From positions 62,001 through 126,000 of the forward strand of contig NZ_JNXG01000010.1 in NCBI RefSeq assembly GCF_000717025.1: a stretch of 64,000 nucleotides of DNA. Reading direction: 5' to 3'. The notes below the pieces were generated by a model. The model ran no database searches and was not told where the DNA came from. It saw nothing but the letters and a program-made list of their open reading frames with translations. The stretch is from Streptomyces atroolivaceus. GTDB lineage: Bacteria > Actinomycetota > Actinomycetes > Streptomycetales > Streptomycetaceae. This document shows positions 20,001-29,805 of the stretch, one piece after another; position 1 is the stretch's first letter; each line of letters opens with the position of its first letter. The position numbers and the translations under genes were made by a program.

Positions 20001-21990
20001 CGTCCAGTCCCAGCACGCCCGCGACCGCCGCGCACACCGCGCGCTCGTTCTCCGTGGCGGCCGGGACGAGCGGGCCTGTCCCGACGCGGGGCTCAGGGAG
20101 CGCTCCGCGGTCGAGCTTGCCGTTCGCGGTGAGCGGGAACTCCTTCAGCACGACGACGTGGGCGGGCACCATGTACTCGACCATGTGCTCGGCTGCCCAC
20201 GCTCTGACCTCCTCGCCGCCCGGTTCCTCGCCGGTGACCGGGATCACGTACCCCACCAGGTAGGTGCCGCCCGCCGCGTTCTTCTTCGCCACGACGCAGG
20301 TGTGCCGTACGGAGGGGTGCTCGGCGAGGCCCGTCTCGACGTCCTCCGTCTCCAGCCGCATGCCGCGGATCTTGATCTGGTTGTCGGCGCGGCCGAGGAA
20401 GTCCAGCGACCCGTCCGGGGCGAACCGCGCGAGGTCGCCGGTCCTGTACAGCCGTGACCCGTCGCCCGCGAAGGGGTTGGCGACGAACCTGGACGCCGTC
20501 AGGCCCGGGGCGTTGACGTACCCGCGCCCCAGGAGGAACCCTCCCACGTACAGCTCTCCGCCGACGCCGACCGGGACCGGGCGGAGCTCGTCGTCGAGCA
20601 CGTACAGCTGGGTGTTGGGGTTGGCCCTGCCGATCGACGTCGACAGGCGTTCGGCCGCGCCGCGGTAGATGACGTGCGAGACGCCGATCGTCGTCTCGGC
20701 CGGACCGTAGCCGTGGTACATGGGGATGTCGAGCAGGGTCCGGAAACGCTCGTAGAGTTCGGGGGTCAGTACCTCGCCGCCGCACCACACGTGCCGCAGG
20801 CTGTCCAGCTGCCCGGAGTCGCCCGCCAGGTCCAGCAGCACGTCCAGCATCGAGGACACCAGGTACGTGAAGGTGACGCGCTGGTCCGCCAGCACGCTCA
20901 GCACGTGATGGGGGTCGCGTTCGCCCCCGGGCCTCAGGACCACGAGCCGGCCGCCGCGCACCAGGGGCAGGAAGATCTCGTTCACGGAGATGTCGAAGGA
21001 CAGCGGCGCCTTGAACAGCGAGGCGTCGTCGGGGCCGAAGCCGAGTATCTCCTCGGACTGCCAGAGCAGGCGCTCGCTGATCGCTTCGTGCCGGATCATG
21101 GCACCCTTGGGGCGGCCGGTCGAACCGGACGTGAAGATCACGTACGCCAGGGCCGCGCCCGGTACGGAGACCTCGGTCCCCTCGGTGGGGCAGGAGGCGA
21201 ACCGCCAGGCGCCGAGGTCGACGGCCACACCTTCCGGTTCACCCGTCCGGTGCTCACCCGAGGTGTTGAGCTGCATCACGATCCGGGCGTCCTCGATGAC
21301 GGCGGCTCGGCGCTCGGCAGGCCACTGCGGGTCGAGCGGAACGAACGCCCCACCGGCCCCGAGCACTCCGAGCAGCCCGATCACCATGTCGGCGGAGCGG
21401 CCCAGCGATATACCGACGGCCTGCTCGGCGGTGAGCCCGCGTTCGACCAGGTGGTGGGCCAGCTGACTCGACAGCTCGGCAACCTCGCGGTACGTCAGTG
21501 ACCGGTGCTCGTCGACGATCGCGACGGCGTCCGGCCTGATCCGCGCCTGCTCGCGGAACATCTCCACGACGGTCGGACGGAGTCGGCCGGCTTCGGTGTC
21601 GTTCCACTCGGCCAGCGTCGCCAGCCTCGCCTCCGCATCAACGGGAGCGATGGTCCCGAGGGGCCGGTCCGGGAATTCGGCGAGATCGTCCAGTGCGAGC
21701 TGCGCGCCGGCCGTCATGACGCCTTCGGGGAGGAGGATGGTCCGGCCGTCAGCGGCGACCTCCCAACCGGACGGCGCCGTACCACCGTTGCCGACCCACC
21801 GGAGGACGTCGGTGAAGAGGGTGCCGGAGGCGAGGTCGACGCCATCGGGACTCCGGCCTGTCGCCCAGTACGCCAGCCCGATGGCGCACGCCTGGGCGAT
21901 GGTCCTGTCGGAATGGTCACCGGTTCGCCTGCGTACGTCGTCCAGGGACGCCGGAGAGAGCAGCACGGAGCGAGCAGTGGGATGCGTCAT
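11068..21990 (-). CDS. cchH: CchH, coelichelin-type trimodular NRPS
   Basis: 3640 aa, A1-T1-E1-C2-A2-T2-E2-C3-A3-T3, with no starter C and no thioesterase. Approximate limits: A1 110-630, T1 Ser678, E1 735-1180 (HHVVVDG at 847), C2 1190-1610 (HHIIADG at 1324), A2 1620-2115, T2 Ser2179, E2 2235-2610 (HHLAVDS at 2350), C3 2625-3030, A3 3045-3545, T3 Ser3600. Specificity codes read by alignment to GrsA are DINYWGGIGK, DFWNIGMVHK and DMENLGLINK, which I recall for formyl-hydroxyornithine, threonine and hydroxyornithine in coelichelin synthetase. In C3 the motif reads HLLLWDG (2750-2756): the catalytic second His is Leu. ATG 21990 follows GGAAGGA; the frame is open to 22086. Translationally close to cchG and cchI. 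Confidence 0.95.
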   Translation of the reverse strand: MTHPTARSVLLSPASLDDVRRRTGDHSDRTIAQACAIGLAYWATGRSPDGVDLASGTLFTDVLRWVGNGGTAPSGWEVAADGRTILLPEGVMTAGAQLALDDLAEFPDRPLGTIAPVDAEARLATLAEWNDTEAGRLRPTVVEMFREQARIRPDAVAIVDEHRSLTYREVAELSSQLAHHLVERGLTAEQAVGISLGRSADMVIGLLGVLGAGGAFVPLDPQWPAERRAAVIEDARIVMQLNTSGEHRTGEPEGVAVDLGAWRFASCPTEGTEVSVPGAALAYVIFTSGSTGRPKGAMIRHEAISERLLWQSEEILGFGPDDASLFKAPLSFDISVNEIFLPLVRGGRLVVLRPGGERDPHHVLSVLADQRVTFTYLVSSMLDVLLDLAGDSGQLDSLRHVWCGGEVLTPELYERFRTLLDIPMYHGYGPAETTIGVSHVIYRGAAERLSTSIGRANPNTQLYVLDDELRPVPVGVGGELYVGGFLLGRGYVNAPGLTASRFVANPFAGDGSRLYRTGDLARFAPDGSLDFLGRADNQIKIRGMRLETEDVETGLAEHPSVRHTCVVAKKNAAGGTYLVGYVIPVTGEEPGGEEVRAWAAEHMVEYMVPAHVVVLKEFPLTANGKLDRGALPEPRVGTGPLVPAATENERAVCAAVAGVLGLDEVGVDQDFFRLGGDSILAISLLSALRGAGLYVTAQQIFTHSVVGALAAVVSREDVPAAGDGDVATGAVVGSPIVQWLGEVTDAIDGFVQSVVLNTPVDLTADALDVILTAVAGRHDMLRARLVRGDRWSFDIPAAGGTAGGWQESDLPLEACVALATQGIDPDRGAMMRAVWRREARQLVLVVHHVVVDGVSWRILMEDLATAWRQVASGVPVELPAVGTSFRRWTQALQGADFEPDRAAFLRPLPAVDRPLGRRAPAERDTVARERVRTVSVAPDLTAALLGEIPARFHAGVNDVLLTALAVALARWRRDLGQDQTFAHIELEGHGREGRFVAEAAGFEPELSRTVGWFTTLFPVVVDPGTADDLTAPAYLAAALKAVKDDLAEVPSNGVSYGALRYLTEAGLAGPAPQVLFNYLGRFDTGTSGDWQLSGGAGQLGEKRDPRMRLPRALEFNAIAEHAREGGYELVTTLSWPDGMFTDEDTATIGAYLVEALAGLAALDGGGHSPGDFPLVPLTQADVDALDGPALRDVLPLTPLQEGLYFHSVFDDDSAGSYVEQQLLTLEGEVDAARLAAAATRLLTLYPNLAARFVALADGRVVSVLESGVTAPFTTLDRPGISDAEIREHAERDRRAGFGLSTGPLMRYTLIRAGSGRNVLVQTVHHIIADGWSVPPMLRALLAEYHEPGTLYPLGGFPDYVRRLAELDDAESDRVWRDQLAGLPGPSLVADGHTPSDRFADTAVEPEDDIDGAVRSAGVPLSVAVHSAWAAALGGILRSRDVVFGSTVSGRDADVPGIEDMVGLFINTIPVRARWERTDTARDLLASVRDRQGAVLAHQHVSLARIGRQAGGGTLFDTLVVFDVATDVAALRRPGDELVVTGIVNEGSPHYPLTLVVERTPAGRPRFNLIYDGELLREATARAILLGFTRTLTALLTRPDALVDDLVPEDTRRPARIAPTTLGALFDAAAGRNPQATAVTHCALDGSTESLTYGELAAAKNELASVLRAAGVGPGTRVAVAAPRSLEQVVALVAIVTAGGAYVPLDLAYPDERLEYVLTDAAPQVVLVDRGQRDRFTELLNRGAGGPARVLVLGEELPEGAGQAPATTPAGWHDPAYVIYTSGSTGRPKGVVVPHSAVVTLLANTRPGMDFGPHDVWVQFHSYSFDFAVWELWGALAHGGELLVPEYGLTRSPVDFHRLVRERGVTVLNQTPSAFHRFIEADRHAGEPVTALRRIIFGGEALDLARLRGWVERHGTATPELVNMYGITETTVHVTHRVLTEEDFGDDVSPIGGPIPGLATYVLDDRLRPVPPGRVGAIYVAGDQLALGYLGRPGLTSGRFVANPFAGDGSRMYHTGDLARRTLDGELEFAGRADDQVQLKGFRVELGEVESAIRELDGVTDVAVTVAGSGDHLVAHVVGPVPGDLTGRLSAKLPAHMVPGRVLRTEALPLTVNGKLDRKALTDSAAQAGPPLAASAAQAGTPLAASGAALAALVDIFAEALPGTLAVDGDTDFFRAGGDSIVAITVINRARALGLPIAPRDVFLFRTPRALAEQLGSRAPQASAPVPAPRVDGPLAPTPIILRQRELGGSLVGFAQARTLVAAEGTEFADAQRAADTVVAAHPALRLRLRVEHGVWALRTEPAREVTVVRADTADVATVANEAAARLDPGTGEVIAFSWLEPARTLVVTVHHLAVDSVSWLVLLDDLATALRGATLPPPTTSYAEYAEALSSRAALAADDPGRWIAALRAPVLLPAIGRLRETTVVLAPEVSDRVTRTAPAALGIGPTELLCGALRTALTHVQPSPTDLSVDLERHGRVPALEHHDYTRTVGWFTSIAPVRLTAHTDPVEAAREVAERQPDEQGHVAYGLLRYLNPQTAPLLTARPQVLFNYLGRGSESQAPHITGGEQNSPYAVEVNAWTDEATGSLHAAFVLAEGVPDAVTGHWLRALERIADVAATAERTAPVTPLQRGLYFQAQMAGPAGHYVAQSYFTFDRRLDADALAEAMAYVIARHPVVGAGFTTDDDGNPVQALAAGRRVDVRTVRLTTDADVEALCTRDRDTGFDPGKPPLIRMTVVRRPGGHDGLLLSYHLLLWDGWSREIVLRDLFDAYQTVLAGEEPDAVPTAPGFEDYARALDARDPVVSERFWAEHLTGLTGPTLLAGPEPSLPDGLPRALVHVLSTEHSDLLREAARAHGVTLNTVLTGAFGLLLGAHTGRSDAVFGVTVSGREGEGLSDIVGVLLNTVPMWTRARPGDTVQEYLAAVQAARVGAMDHEHLGLGEIQRASGHDSLFDNLFVLQNFLDLDAFAEMNTRHGITAVRADDSTHYPFTWVVTPGDRLTVKLEYRDDDTPKARRLVDDYLRVLEDLARSAGPLGALRGVGAGAGATERTDIGTDTVVDRFDRAADREPQRVALVAHGSAMTFARLRDRSREVAGVLVRRGIGPETTVGLALPRSLDSIVALFAVLRTGAAYVPLELDHPDERIASIVDAARPDVILTVSAVSPRLTGDLIELDRPLPEAEPYVTFAQDAPHRLRHPAYTIYTSGSTGKPKGVVTEYAGLTNMLINHQRRIFEPVLAEHGHRIFRIAHTVSFAFDMSWEELLWLADGHEVHICDEELRRDAPRLVEYCVEHGIDVINVTPTYAQQLLAEGLLDDPARRPALVLLGGEAVTPTLWQRLAETEGTAGYNLYGPTEYTINTLGVGTFECQDPVVGVAIDNTDVYVLDPWLRPLPDGVPGELYVSGIGIARGYLGQPAQTADRFVACPFGAPGERMYRTGDLVTRRPDGNIVYLGRTDQQVKIRGHRVELGEVEAAFAAHPAVRFVAAVAQPDPQVDGAHRLAAYLVLSGSGLATVAAEVGGGLPDFLRPTHYAQVDGIPLTVNGKADTRALPDAKPLGVLSTGGERGPRTGTETVVCEFFAEALDLDDDEVSAVSDFVSLGGHSMLAVRLTGLLRREYGPVVTIRDLLTLRTPEAIARHIEENT
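15557..15622. repeat. 33-bp tandem repeat in the A2-T2 linker of cchH
   Basis: Two adjacent 33-bp copies (15557-15589 and 15590-15622), 31 of 33 identical, encoding the 11-residue unit [11 protein letters not shown] / [11 protein letters not shown] between the A2 domain and its carrier domain. It is in frame, so it lengthens the linker without disrupting the gene. Confidence 0.85.
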
Positions 21991-22058
21991 CGGAAACTCA
22001 TCGTCCTTCCACCGTACGAGAGCTGGACCGGTCTCAGCTCGGAGATGCCTGACTGCCG

Positions 22059-23846
22059 CTAACTGCCCTCGCGCCAGGCCGTCCACAGTCGCGCGTACCG
22101 TCCGCCCAGAGCCACCAGCTCGTCATGGGTTCCCTGCTCCACCACGCGTCCCTCGTCCAGAACCGCGATCCGGTCCGCCGCCATCGCCTGGGTCAGCCGG
22201 TGCGCGACGAACAGCGTGGTGCGTCCCGCGCACGCGGCCCGCACGGATCTCTCGAGCTCGGCGGCGCCCTCACTGCCCGCCTCCGCGGTCGACTCGTCGA
22301 GCACCACCACCGGTGCCCGGCTCAGAACCAGCCGGGCCAGGGCGATCTGGGCGACCTTGGTGACGTCCAGTCGCTCGCCTCCCTCACCGGCCATGGTGTG
22401 CAGCCCGTCGGGGAGTGCGTCGACCCAGTGCCGGGCTCCGACCGTGCGCAGTGCCTCCATCAGCTCGGCATCGGTCGCCCGCGGGGCGGCCAGCCGCAGG
22501 TCGTCGGCGAGCGGCCCGGAGAACACGTGTGTCTCCTGAGTCAGGATGCTCACGAGAGCGCGCGCGCCCGCCCCGTCCAGGCCGGCCAGGTCTTCCGGCC
22601 CTATGCGCACCGACCCGGTCTGCGGGGTCCCGATACCGGCGATCAGCGCGGCCAGGGTGGACTTGCCCGCCCCTGTCGCCCCTACGAGTGCGAGCGAGCC
22701 GCCGGCCGGGATCGTCAGGCTGACGTCCCGCAGGACCGGCTCCTCGGCGCCGGGGTAGGTGAAGGTCAACCCCTCCACCGTGACCGGGTACGGCGTGGAA
22801 CCGGCGGGCACCACGGAGGCGTCACCCACCAGCCGGGACTCGGTGTCCTCTCCCAGCACCCCGACCAGTCGGGTGAGGCTCGCACCCGACTTCTGCGCCT
22901 CGTCGAAGGTGAACATGATGGCACCGAGGGGTGTGAACAGCCGGTGGAACATGAGCGGCGCCGCCGACACCTCGCCCAGGCTCGCGGCGTCGGCCTCCAG
23001 CAGGGCGTAGCCCACGACGAGTATCAGGACCAGCCCGATGAACTCGGCGCGGTTCTCCCTGCCGACGAACCGGCCGAAGACGCGGAAGACCTCGATGCCG
23101 AGATCGCGCACGCGCCACGACTTGTCGGTGACCTTCTCGCGGAAGGCGCCCTCCAGGCGGTACGCCCGTACGGTGTCGATCCCGTTCAGCCCGCTGATCA
23201 GCGCCTGCGCACGCTCGCCCTGGGCTGCCCGTTGCTGCTGGTACAGCGGGGCGGACCGGGGAAGATACCAGCGCAGGGCCAGCGCGTAGGCGGGCAGCGC
23301 GCCGGCGCCCGCCAGGCCGAGCCGCCAGTCGAGGCCGAACATGCCGACCGTGGCGATCGCGACCAGCACGCCGGCCGAGAACACCGTGGGGACGGCCGTG
23401 CGGATGCCCCTGGAGAGTACGGCCACGTCGTCGCCGACCCGGGACAGCACGTCCCCCCGGCCGACCTGCTCGATCCGTGCGCTAGGCATCCCCAGCACCG
23501 ACCGGACGGCCGCTTCCCGCAGCTGCGCGAGAAGGTCCGCGCCCAGCCGTCCGATCAGGTACGTCGACACCGCGGTCACCGCCGCGCCGAGCAGCGCGGC
23601 GGCTCCCATCAGGGCGCCGACCGTGACCAGGACCGACCGCCCGTCCCCGTCGACCACGCCGTCGACCACACGGCCGAGCAGGAGCACCGGCAGCACCTGG
23701 AGCGCCGCTCCGGCGACCGTGGTGAGCACGGTGGCGGCCGTGAGCCACGGCATCTCGCGGCAGCGCGCGGCGACCCATCGGGTGGACTCGCCTCCGGCGG
23801 CCGTGCGCAAGGTGGCCGGGGCGACGCGCGTGTCGGTGCTGCTCAC
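22059..23846 (-). CDS. cchG: CchG, ABC exporter half-transporter with degenerate signature motif
   Basis: 595 aa. Six-helix exporter domain (about 35-330) then an ATPase domain. Walker A is canonical, GATGAGKST (about 389-397), and Walker B is VVVLDEST with catalytic Glu (about 509). The LSGGQ signature is replaced by LDVTK within [20 protein letters not shown] (about 486). This is the mirror image of CchI, which keeps the signature but has lost Walker A. Together they would form one complete ATP site, so I infer a heterodimeric exporter of the ferric-free siderophore. Starts 43 nt after the cchF stop; cchH follows. Confidence 0.87.
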   Translation of the reverse strand: MSSTDTRVAPATLRTAAGGESTRWVAARCREMPWLTAATVLTTVAGAALQVLPVLLLGRVVDGVVDGDGRSVLVTVGALMGAAALLGAAVTAVSTYLIGRLGADLLAQLREAAVRSVLGMPSARIEQVGRGDVLSRVGDDVAVLSRGIRTAVPTVFSAGVLVAIATVGMFGLDWRLGLAGAGALPAYALALRWYLPRSAPLYQQQRAAQGERAQALISGLNGIDTVRAYRLEGAFREKVTDKSWRVRDLGIEVFRVFGRFVGRENRAEFIGLVLILVVGYALLEADAASLGEVSAAPLMFHRLFTPLGAIMFTFDEAQKSGASLTRLVGVLGEDTESRLVGDASVVPAGSTPYPVTVEGLTFTYPGAEEPVLRDVSLTIPAGGSLALVGATGAGKSTLAALIAGIGTPQTGSVRIGPEDLAGLDGAGARALVSILTQETHVFSGPLADDLRLAAPRATDAELMEALRTVGARHWVDALPDGLHTMAGEGGERLDVTKVAQIALARLVLSRAPVVVLDESTAEAGSEGAAELERSVRAACAGRTTLFVAHRLTQAMAADRIAVLDEGRVVEQGTHDELVALGGRYARLWTAWREGS

Positions 23847-23889
23847 TCAGGAACCGGACCTGACCGCCGGCGGTGCCGGGCGCCGGGCC

Positions 23890-24942
23890 TCACCGGCCGA
23901 CCGACTTGACGAGCTCGTCGATCGCGTACGGCAGGGACAGCAGGGTGCCCTGCGACATGGCCGCGCCGACAGCCGGGCCCTCGCTGTCCAGCAGGTACGA
24001 GACCTTCCCCGCCTTGACCGCGGACAGGTTGGTGAACAGCTCGAACTTCTTGAGCGCGTCCTGGTCCGCCTTGTCGTTGATGACGAAGATGCGGTCGACG
24101 TCGATCAGGTCCATGCGCTCGGGGGAGAGCTGGGTGTAGAACTTGTCGCCCGCGATCTCGTCGATCTTCGTCGTCCCCTTGAAACCGATGCCGGTCACCA
24201 GCCGTCCTCGTACGTCGGTGGTGGTGAACGGCGCGACCGAGTCCTCGTACCAGGAGAGCGCGACGGCGGTCTGGTCCGCGAATTCGGGGTGTGCCTCACG
24301 AGCGGCGTCGAGCTTGTCCTGGATGCCCTTCACCAGTGCGGCGCCCTCGTCCTCCTTGCCGAGCGCCTTCGCGATGTGGACCGCGTTGTCCTGCCACGGC
24401 GCGCTGAAGAGTTCCTTCTCGGCCTTGGTACGGCCCACGGTCGGAGCGATCTTCGACAGCTTGTCGAAGGCGGCCTGATCGATCTCGGAGTAGACCGCGA
24501 CGATCAGGTCGGGCCGCAGGGCGGCGATCTTCTCGTAGTTCGGTCCCGCGTCGCCGTTGCTCATCACGACCTCGGGGCGCGTGTCGCCCCACTTGTCCTT
24601 CACCCAGGGCCACTGGGTGTTGATGTCGGGGGACGTGCCCGCGGGGTTCGGGTACTGGTCGACCATGCCGACCGGCTTGATGCCGAGCGCGAGTATGGCC
24701 TGGTCGTCCGTGTAGCCGACGGAGACGACGCGCTCGGGAGCCTTGGTGATCTCCGTGGATCCGAAGGCGTGCTCCACGGTCACCGGAAACGCGCCGGCGG
24801 CGGTGGCCGGAGTCTTGTCGCTCGTCTCTTCCTCGGGGTCGGAACCGCACCCCGCGAGGAGGCCGACGCCGAGCGTCACGGCGGAGAGGGTCACTGCCAG
24901 CCGCCGCCATGGCTTCGGAAGCGTCGATCTGTGGAAGAGCAT
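23890..24942 (-). CDS. cchF: CchF, ferri-coelichelin-binding lipoprotein
   Basis: 350 aa. Lipobox LLAGC with Cys32 after a hydrophobic segment, then a periplasmic-binding-type class III fold (FepB/FhuD-like): ERVVSVGYTDDQAILALGIKPVGMVD, IAALRPDLIVAVYSEI, and the final FTNLSAVKAGKVSYLLDSEG. It captures the ferric siderophore on the outer face of the membrane and delivers it to the CchCD permease with the CchE ATPase. ATG 24942. First gene of the cchFGHI unit, with an iron box 71 nt upstream. The ortholog in S. coelicolor binds ferricoelichelin, from memory. Confidence 0.93.
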   Translation of the reverse strand: MLFHRSTLPKPWRRLAVTLSAVTLGVGLLAGCGSDPEEETSDKTPATAAGAFPVTVEHAFGSTEITKAPERVVSVGYTDDQAILALGIKPVGMVDQYPNPAGTSPDINTQWPWVKDKWGDTRPEVVMSNGDAGPNYEKIAALRPDLIVAVYSEIDQAAFDKLSKIAPTVGRTKAEKELFSAPWQDNAVHIAKALGKEDEGAALVKGIQDKLDAAREAHPEFADQTAVALSWYEDSVAPFTTTDVRGRLVTGIGFKGTTKIDEIAGDKFYTQLSPERMDLIDVDRIFVINDKADQDALKKFELFTNLSAVKAGKVSYLLDSEGPAVGAAMSQGTLLSLPYAIDELVKSVGR

Positions 24943-25012
24943 CCTTCAATCCCCTGCTTTCGCGCTGTCCGCTGCACTCCGTCCGAGGGCAGCCAAACCC
25001 TATCCCACAAGG

Positions 25013-25031
25013 TGAGGTTAGCCTAGCCTAA
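25013..25031. promoter_or_regulatory. Iron box upstream of cchFGHI
   Basis: TGAGGTTAGCCTAGCCTAA matches TTAGGTTAGGCTAACCTAA at 16 of 19 positions and has near-perfect dyad symmetry (GGTTAGCCTAGCCTAA). It lies between the cchE stop and the cchF start and would bring cchF, cchG, cchH and cchI under DmdR1-type iron repression. Confidence 0.85.
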
Positions 25032-25058
25032 CTCTGGCCTATTTCCCATGGCGGCACG

Positions 25059-25898
25059 TCAGTTGAGCTGCACATGGGTACGCCCGATCGGCACGATGAG
25101 CGGACGGTCACCCACCGGGTCGTCGATCACCATGGCCCGCAGCCCGAACGCCTCGAGCAGCAACGCGGTGGTGATCACGTCACGCGGGTGCCCCTGCGCC
25201 AGGATCGACCCCTCCCGCATCACGACGAGATGGTCGCTGTAGCGGGTGGCCAGATTGAGGTCGTGCAGCACCATGACCACGGTGCGGCCCGACTCGTGCA
25301 GGTCGTCCACCAGGTCGAGCACATCGATCGCGTGCGCCAGGTCCAGGTACGTGGTCGGCTCGTCCAGCAGCAGCAGGTCGGTGCCCTGAGCCAGCGTCAT
25401 CGATATCCAGACGCGCTGACGCTGACCACCGGACAGTGAGTCGACCGGGCGGTCGGCCAGCTCGGAGACCCCGGTCATGGCCAGCGCGCGCTCGACGACG
25501 GAGGCGTCGTCCGACGACCACTGCCGCAGCCAGCTCTGGTGCGGATGGCGCCCTCTGGCGACCAGGTCGGCCACCGTCAGCCCTTCCGGTGCGACCGGGG
25601 CCTGCGGCAGGAGGCCGAGCTTCTTCGCCACATCCCTGGTCCTGAGCTTGACGATGTCCTCGCCGTCCAGCACCACCGCCCCCGCGGTCGGCTTCAGCAG
25701 CCTCGTCAGGGTGCGCAACAAGGTCGACTTCCCGCAGCCGTTGGGGCCGATGATCGTGGTGATCAGGCCTGGCGGGACCGACACGTCGAGACCGTCGATG
25801 ACGGTCCGGCCGCCGTAGCCGACCGTGACGCCCCTCGCTGCCAGCCGCGGCAGCCCCTCGGCCACGGCATCGGTCTCGATAAAGTGCTGAGCGCCCAC
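25059..25898 (-). CDS. cchE: CchE, ferri-siderophore ABC importer ATPase
   Basis: 279 aa from GTG 25898, chosen because GGGGGA lies 4 nt upstream and the longer frame to 26039 overlaps cchD with non-family sequence. FecE/FhuC-type ATPase: Walker A GPNGCGKST (about 47-55), signature LSGGQRQRVW (about 153), Walker B LLLLDEPTTYLDL (about 176) and the switch His in VMVLHDLN. It energises uptake through CchC/CchD. It follows cchD by 43 nt and ends the cchCDE run. Confidence 0.92.
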   Translation of the reverse strand: MGAQHFIETDAVAEGLPRLAARGVTVGYGGRTVIDGLDVSVPPGLITTIIGPNGCGKSTLLRTLTRLLKPTAGAVVLDGEDIVKLRTRDVAKKLGLLPQAPVAPEGLTVADLVARGRHPHQSWLRQWSSDDASVVERALAMTGVSELADRPVDSLSGGQRQRVWISMTLAQGTDLLLLDEPTTYLDLAHAIDVLDLVDDLHESGRTVVMVLHDLNLATRYSDHLVVMREGSILAQGHPRDVITTALLLEAFGLRAMVIDDPVGDRPLIVPIGRTHVQLN

Positions 25899-25941
25899 AG
25901 GTCCCCCGTCGTCGTCCGGTTCGTTCGGTCGGTCTCGTCGT

Positions 25942-27003
25942 CTATCTGAGGTTCGCCCGCACCAACAGATATACAAGGAAGGGGCCGCCGATCGCGGCCG
26001 TGACCACGCCGACCGGCAGGCTGACGGGCAGCACCGCACGCGCGGTCAGGTCCGCGCCGATCAGCAGCAGCCCGCCCACCAGGCCGGAGGCCACCAGGGG
26101 CGGCGTCGGGAACCTCGCCAGGCGCATCGCCACCTGCGGCGCCACCAGCGCCACGAAGGGGACCGGACCCGCCGCGCTCACCGCCGCGGCGGCCAGCAGG
26201 ACGGCACACAGCAGCATGACCGCCCGCACCCACGAGAAGCGGACTCCCAGGCCTGCGGCGACCTCGTCGCCGAGGTGCATCGGCTTGAACTGGAAGGCCA
26301 CGCCCGCCACCACCGCCACGAGGACGAGCGAGCACCAGAACACCACCCGGACCTCGTCCCATGACCTGTTGTCCAGCGAGCCGACGAGCCAGGCCTGTGC
26401 CCGTGCCACGTCCCTGATGTCGGCCGTGGTCAGGAGCCAGGTGGTGATCGCCTCCATCGCGGCGGTCACCGAGATTCCGATGAGGATGAGCCGGAATCCG
26501 TCGATGCCGCGCCGCCACGCCAGGAAGTACACCAGCAGACCTGTTCCGAGGCCGCCCGCGAGAGCGGCGGCCGACAGGCCCACGGTGCTGACGACCGCAG
26601 CGGCCGTTCCGCCGGAGACCGTCACCAGGAACACCGCGACGGCGCTCGCTCCCCCGGTGATCCCCAGGATGTCGGGACTGGCCAGCGGATTGCGGGCGAC
26701 GGACTGCGTGATCGCCCCGGACACCCCCAGGGCGATCCCGACGAGCAGCCCGGCCAGAGCGCGCGGCATCCGCAGATCCATGATCACGAACTCGTCGACC
26801 TGTTCGCCGCGCCCGAAGATCGTGGCGATCACCCGGGACAGACCGATGGGGAAGTCCCCCACCCCGATGGACAGGCAGAACACCAGGAAGGTGACCGCCG
26901 CCAGAAGCAGCGTGACGGACACGAGCCAGGGCCGCCAGAGGAACGACACCTGACCGAACCGCACGCCGGGCGCGACCGGTCGCTTCACATCAGTACCGTT
27001 CAT
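25942..27003 (-). CDS. cchD: CchD, ferri-siderophore ABC importer permease
   Basis: 353 aa. FecCD-family permease with about nine to ten membrane segments and the typical blocks RMPRALAGLLVGIALGVSGAITQ, RNPLASPDILGITGGA and the C-terminal LVAPQVAMRLARF cytoplasmic loop that contacts the ATPase. ATG 27003 overlaps the cchC stop in an ATGA arrangement, implying translational coupling and a CchC/CchD heterodimer. Confidence 0.92.
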   Translation of the reverse strand: MNGTDVKRPVAPGVRFGQVSFLWRPWLVSVTLLLAAVTFLVFCLSIGVGDFPIGLSRVIATIFGRGEQVDEFVIMDLRMPRALAGLLVGIALGVSGAITQSVARNPLASPDILGITGGASAVAVFLVTVSGGTAAAVVSTVGLSAAALAGGLGTGLLVYFLAWRRGIDGFRLILIGISVTAAMEAITTWLLTTADIRDVARAQAWLVGSLDNRSWDEVRVVFWCSLVLVAVVAGVAFQFKPMHLGDEVAAGLGVRFSWVRAVMLLCAVLLAAAAVSAAGPVPFVALVAPQVAMRLARFPTPPLVASGLVGGLLLIGADLTARAVLPVSLPVGVVTAAIGGPFLVYLLVRANLR

Positions 27004-28058
27004 GCGCTCCTGAACTTTCCCCGCCACACGAGACCCGCGAAGAACGGGGCGCCGAGCAGGGCTACGACGATGCCCGCGTCCAACTCACCCGGCCGTACCA
27101 CCACGCGCCCCACGATGTCGCAGACCAGAAGGACGGCGGCCCCCAGAAGTCCCGCGTACGGCACCAGCCAGCGGTAGTCCGGCCCGGTCAGGTACCGGGC
27201 CACGTGGGCCACCATCAGCCCGAGGAAGGCGATGGGGCCGCAGGCCGCCGTCGCCGCCCCCGCCAGCAGGGTGATGGCGACGATGCCGAGGGTCCGGCTC
27301 AGCGCGATGTTCACGCCCAGCCCCCGCGCCACGTCGTCCCCCAGGTTGAGCAGATTGAGGGACGGCAGCACGGTGAGTGCCAGCACCACCCCGGTCACGA
27401 TGAACGCGGTCACCGGCCAGATCACGTCGAAGCCGACACCGGCCACGGAGCCCGCGTTCCAGAACCTCAGCGCGTTCAGCGATTCGAGGTCCGACAGCGC
27501 GACCGCCGTGGTCATGGCCGCGAGGAACACCGTGACCCCTTGGCCGGCCAGCGCGAGGGTCAGCGGGTTGCCCGCCCCCCGGCCGATACTCGACAGCCCG
27601 AACACCACGACACCCGCGACCGCGGCCCCCAGGAAGGCGAACCAGACGTACTGGAGCGGGTCGGCGAAGCCGAACAGGGCGATCACCGTCACCACGGCGA
27701 ACGACGCACCGGAGTTCACACCCAGCAGCCCCGTGTCCGCGATCGGGTTGCGTGTGTACCCCTGGATCAAGGCCCCACCGATACCGAGCGCGAGTCCCGC
27801 GACGATCGCGAGCACCGTCCTGGGCACCCGTACGGTCCGCACGATGAGCCTGACGTCCGTGAGGCGCTGGTCGGCGTCCGGCGCGGCGAAGAGACCCTGC
27901 CACACCTCCGCGGGACTCAGCGCGCGCGCACCGACGGCCAGCGACGCCGCCGCCCCGATCACGAGGACCGCCACCAGCACACCCAGGCCCGCGACCCGTC
28001 TTCGACGGGCTCCGGTCGTGCCCCTGGGAGCAGGACGCCCCACTGCAGTCGTGCTCAT
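27000..28058 (-). CDS. cchC: CchC, ferri-siderophore ABC importer permease
   Basis: 352 aa. FecCD-family permease: an Arg-rich cytoplasmic N-terminus, the first helix VAGLGVLVAVLVIGAA, then VRVPRTVLAIVAGLALGIGGALIQGYTRNPIADTGLLGVNSGA and the ATPase-contact loop GLMVAHVARYL. Partner of CchD. ATG 28058. No iron box is visible in the 152 nt upstream, so expression probably depends on read-through from the cchB promoter past the hairpin at 28141, or on an unseen promoter. Confidence 0.92.
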   Translation of the reverse strand: MSTTAVGRPAPRGTTGARRRRVAGLGVLVAVLVIGAAASLAVGARALSPAEVWQGLFAAPDADQRLTDVRLIVRTVRVPRTVLAIVAGLALGIGGALIQGYTRNPIADTGLLGVNSGASFAVVTVIALFGFADPLQYVWFAFLGAAVAGVVVFGLSSIGRGAGNPLTLALAGQGVTVFLAAMTTAVALSDLESLNALRFWNAGSVAGVGFDVIWPVTAFIVTGVVLALTVLPSLNLLNLGDDVARGLGVNIALSRTLGIVAITLLAGAATAACGPIAFLGLMVAHVARYLTGPDYRWLVPYAGLLGAAVLLVCDIVGRVVVRPGELDAGIVVALLGAPFFAGLVWRGKFRSA

Positions 28059-28140
28059 GTCGACGTACGATATCCCTCTGATCTACGGGGCACGCATGGG
28101 CAGTTGGGGTCCTGAGCGCCGAAGTGGTCGCCGGCGTCGT

Positions 28141-28180
28141 GGCACGGAGCCGCGGGCCGAGCCCGCGACGGCTCGTGGCC
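28141..28180. terminator. Hairpin between cchB and cchC, terminator or attenuator
   Basis: Strong imperfect stem-loop with core CGCGGGC / GCCCGCG around a CGA loop, extended by GGCACGGAGCCG pairing with CGGCTCGTGGCC. It lies 31-70 nt past the cchB stop and 83 nt before cchC on the same strand. Confidence 0.45.
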
Positions 28181-28210
28181 CCCGGGACCGGGACATGCCG
28201 GGAGCGCGGC

Positions 28211-29566
28211 CTAACCCGCGGTACCGCCGGTCCCCTCCGTGACCAGCCGGGCCTCGTCAAAGGCGGCCTTGACGCCCCGGTCGAGCAGCGAGTCCAGGAT
28301 CTCCCCGACCCGGATCGCGGTGTTGGACAGCAGGGCCGATGTGATGCCGTGCGTATGCTCCGTGCCACCCTGCAGGTAGATACCGCAGCGCAGGCCTGGG
28401 TCGGTCAGGATGCGGTAGTCGCGCTCGACGCGGACGCGCCCCTGCTCGTCACGGAGACAGCGACCGGCGACCTCACCGAGAAGCCCGACGGGATCGACCG
28501 GGCTGTAGCCGGTGGCGAACACCACGACGTCGGCGTCGAGGATGGTCTCCTCGCCCGTGACGAGGGACTTCACCGTGGCGTGGACCGCGTCCGGCTTCTC
28601 CTCGACGGCGGCGAGCCGGGACACGTTGAGGAAGCGCAGCCGCTCGGTGCCGAGGACCTTCTCCCGGTACATCTGCCGGTAGAGGTCGTCGATCAAGTCG
28701 ATGTCCACCACGGAGTAGTTGGTGTTGCCGTGGTAGTCCATGAGCTTGCGCTTGACGCTTCCGGGCGCGGCGAAGTACTCGTCGACCGCCCCGGGATCGA
28801 AGATCCGGTTGGCGAAACTGCTGTCGTCGGCAGGGCTGTAGCCGTAGCGGGAGAAGACAGCACAGACCTCGGCCGTGGGGAAGCGGCGGTGCAGGTAGGC
28901 GACGTTCTCGGCGGCACTCTGCCCGGCACCCACGACGACGAACCGGGAGGGTGAGGTGCCCTCCAGACCGTCGACCCTCGCCAGCAGCTCGGAGTTGTGC
29001 CAGACCCGGTCCCCGCGCTCCACACCTTCGGGCATGAGGGGGCGGAGCCCCGTCCCGATGACGACGTTGCGGGCCCGGTGGACCACGAGCCCCTCCCCCG
29101 AGCGGACCGTCACGTCCAGGTACTCCTCGGCTCCGTCGCGCACGACAGGCGTGATGCCGACGACCTCGTGGCCGTAGGAGACCATGCCGCCGACCTTGGC
29201 CGCGGCCCATTCGAAGTAGTCGTGGAATTCGACCCGGAGGGGGAAGAGGTTCTTGTGGTTGATGAAGTCGACGAGCCGGCCCCTGCTCTTCAGGTAGCAG
29301 AGGAAGCTGAACTCGCTGGCCGGGTTCCGGAGCGTCACCAGGTCCTTGAGGAAGGACACCTGCATGGTCGCGTCGTCGATCAGCATCCCCCGGTGCCAGC
29401 CGAAGCGCGGCTGCTGCTCGAAGAACTGGGCGGTGACCGGCTCCTGGCCGCCGGCCCTCGCGTTGTGCTCGCTGATCGCTATCGCCATGGCCACGTTGGA
29501 GGGTCCGAAGCCGATGCCGATGAGGTCGAGGACCGGTGGTGTGTCGCCAGGGCGAACCTGTGACAT
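28211..29566 (-). CDS. cchB: CchB, L-ornithine N5-monooxygenase
   Basis: 451 aa. Flavin- and NADPH-dependent hydroxylase that makes N5-hydroxyornithine, the iron-binding precursor. FAD site GIGFGPSN (17-24); the RFGWHRGMLIDDATMQVSFLKDLVTLRNP block is diagnostic of SidA/PvdA/IucD enzymes; NADPH site VVVGAGQSAAEN (about 213-224); C-terminal VVVFATGYSP. ATG 29566 follows GGGAG. An iron box lies 82 nt upstream. Divergent from cchA. Full length compared with PvdA-type enzymes. Confidence 0.95.
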   Translation of the reverse strand: MSQVRPGDTPPVLDLIGIGFGPSNVAMAIAISEHNARAGGQEPVTAQFFEQQPRFGWHRGMLIDDATMQVSFLKDLVTLRNPASEFSFLCYLKSRGRLVDFINHKNLFPLRVEFHDYFEWAAAKVGGMVSYGHEVVGITPVVRDGAEEYLDVTVRSGEGLVVHRARNVVIGTGLRPLMPEGVERGDRVWHNSELLARVDGLEGTSPSRFVVVGAGQSAAENVAYLHRRFPTAEVCAVFSRYGYSPADDSSFANRIFDPGAVDEYFAAPGSVKRKLMDYHGNTNYSVVDIDLIDDLYRQMYREKVLGTERLRFLNVSRLAAVEEKPDAVHATVKSLVTGEETILDADVVVFATGYSPVDPVGLLGEVAGRCLRDEQGRVRVERDYRILTDPGLRCGIYLQGGTEHTHGITSALLSNTAIRVGEILDSLLDRGVKAAFDEARLVTEGTGGTAG

Positions 29567-29647
29567 GTCACTCCCATCGTGCGGAGAAGCCGCCCGAAGG
29601 CACGGGTGGCCGATGGCCGGGCACGCCGACGGAGTGGCCCGTTGAAT

Positions 29648-29666
29648 TTAGGTGAGCCTAAGCTCA
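29648..29666. promoter_or_regulatory. Iron box upstream of cchB
   Basis: TTAGGTGAGCCTAAGCTCA agrees with TTAGGTTAGGCTAACCTAA at 15 of 19 positions. It lies in the 239-nt divergent region between cchB and cchA, on the cchB side. Confidence 0.7.
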
Positions 29667-29749
29667 TCTGCCGGAGCTGTCGATAGGGCGGGCGGCGAGG
29701 CCGTCGGAGCGGCTCGCCAACAAGGCCAGCACGATGCCCCGTTGTGCAC

Positions 29750-29768
29750 TAAGGTAAGCCTTGCTTTA
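29750..29768. promoter_or_regulatory. Iron-box-like site upstream of cchA
   Basis: TAAGGTAAGCCTTGCTTTA shares 12 of 19 positions with the iron-box consensus and retains an AAGGTAAGCCTTGCTTT dyad. It lies 37 nt before the cchA start. It is weaker than the other boxes, so regulation from it is less certain. Confidence 0.5.
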
Positions 29769-29805
29769 CTGAGTTGTCATCACCCCCTGCGTCAAGGAGG
29801 AACCC

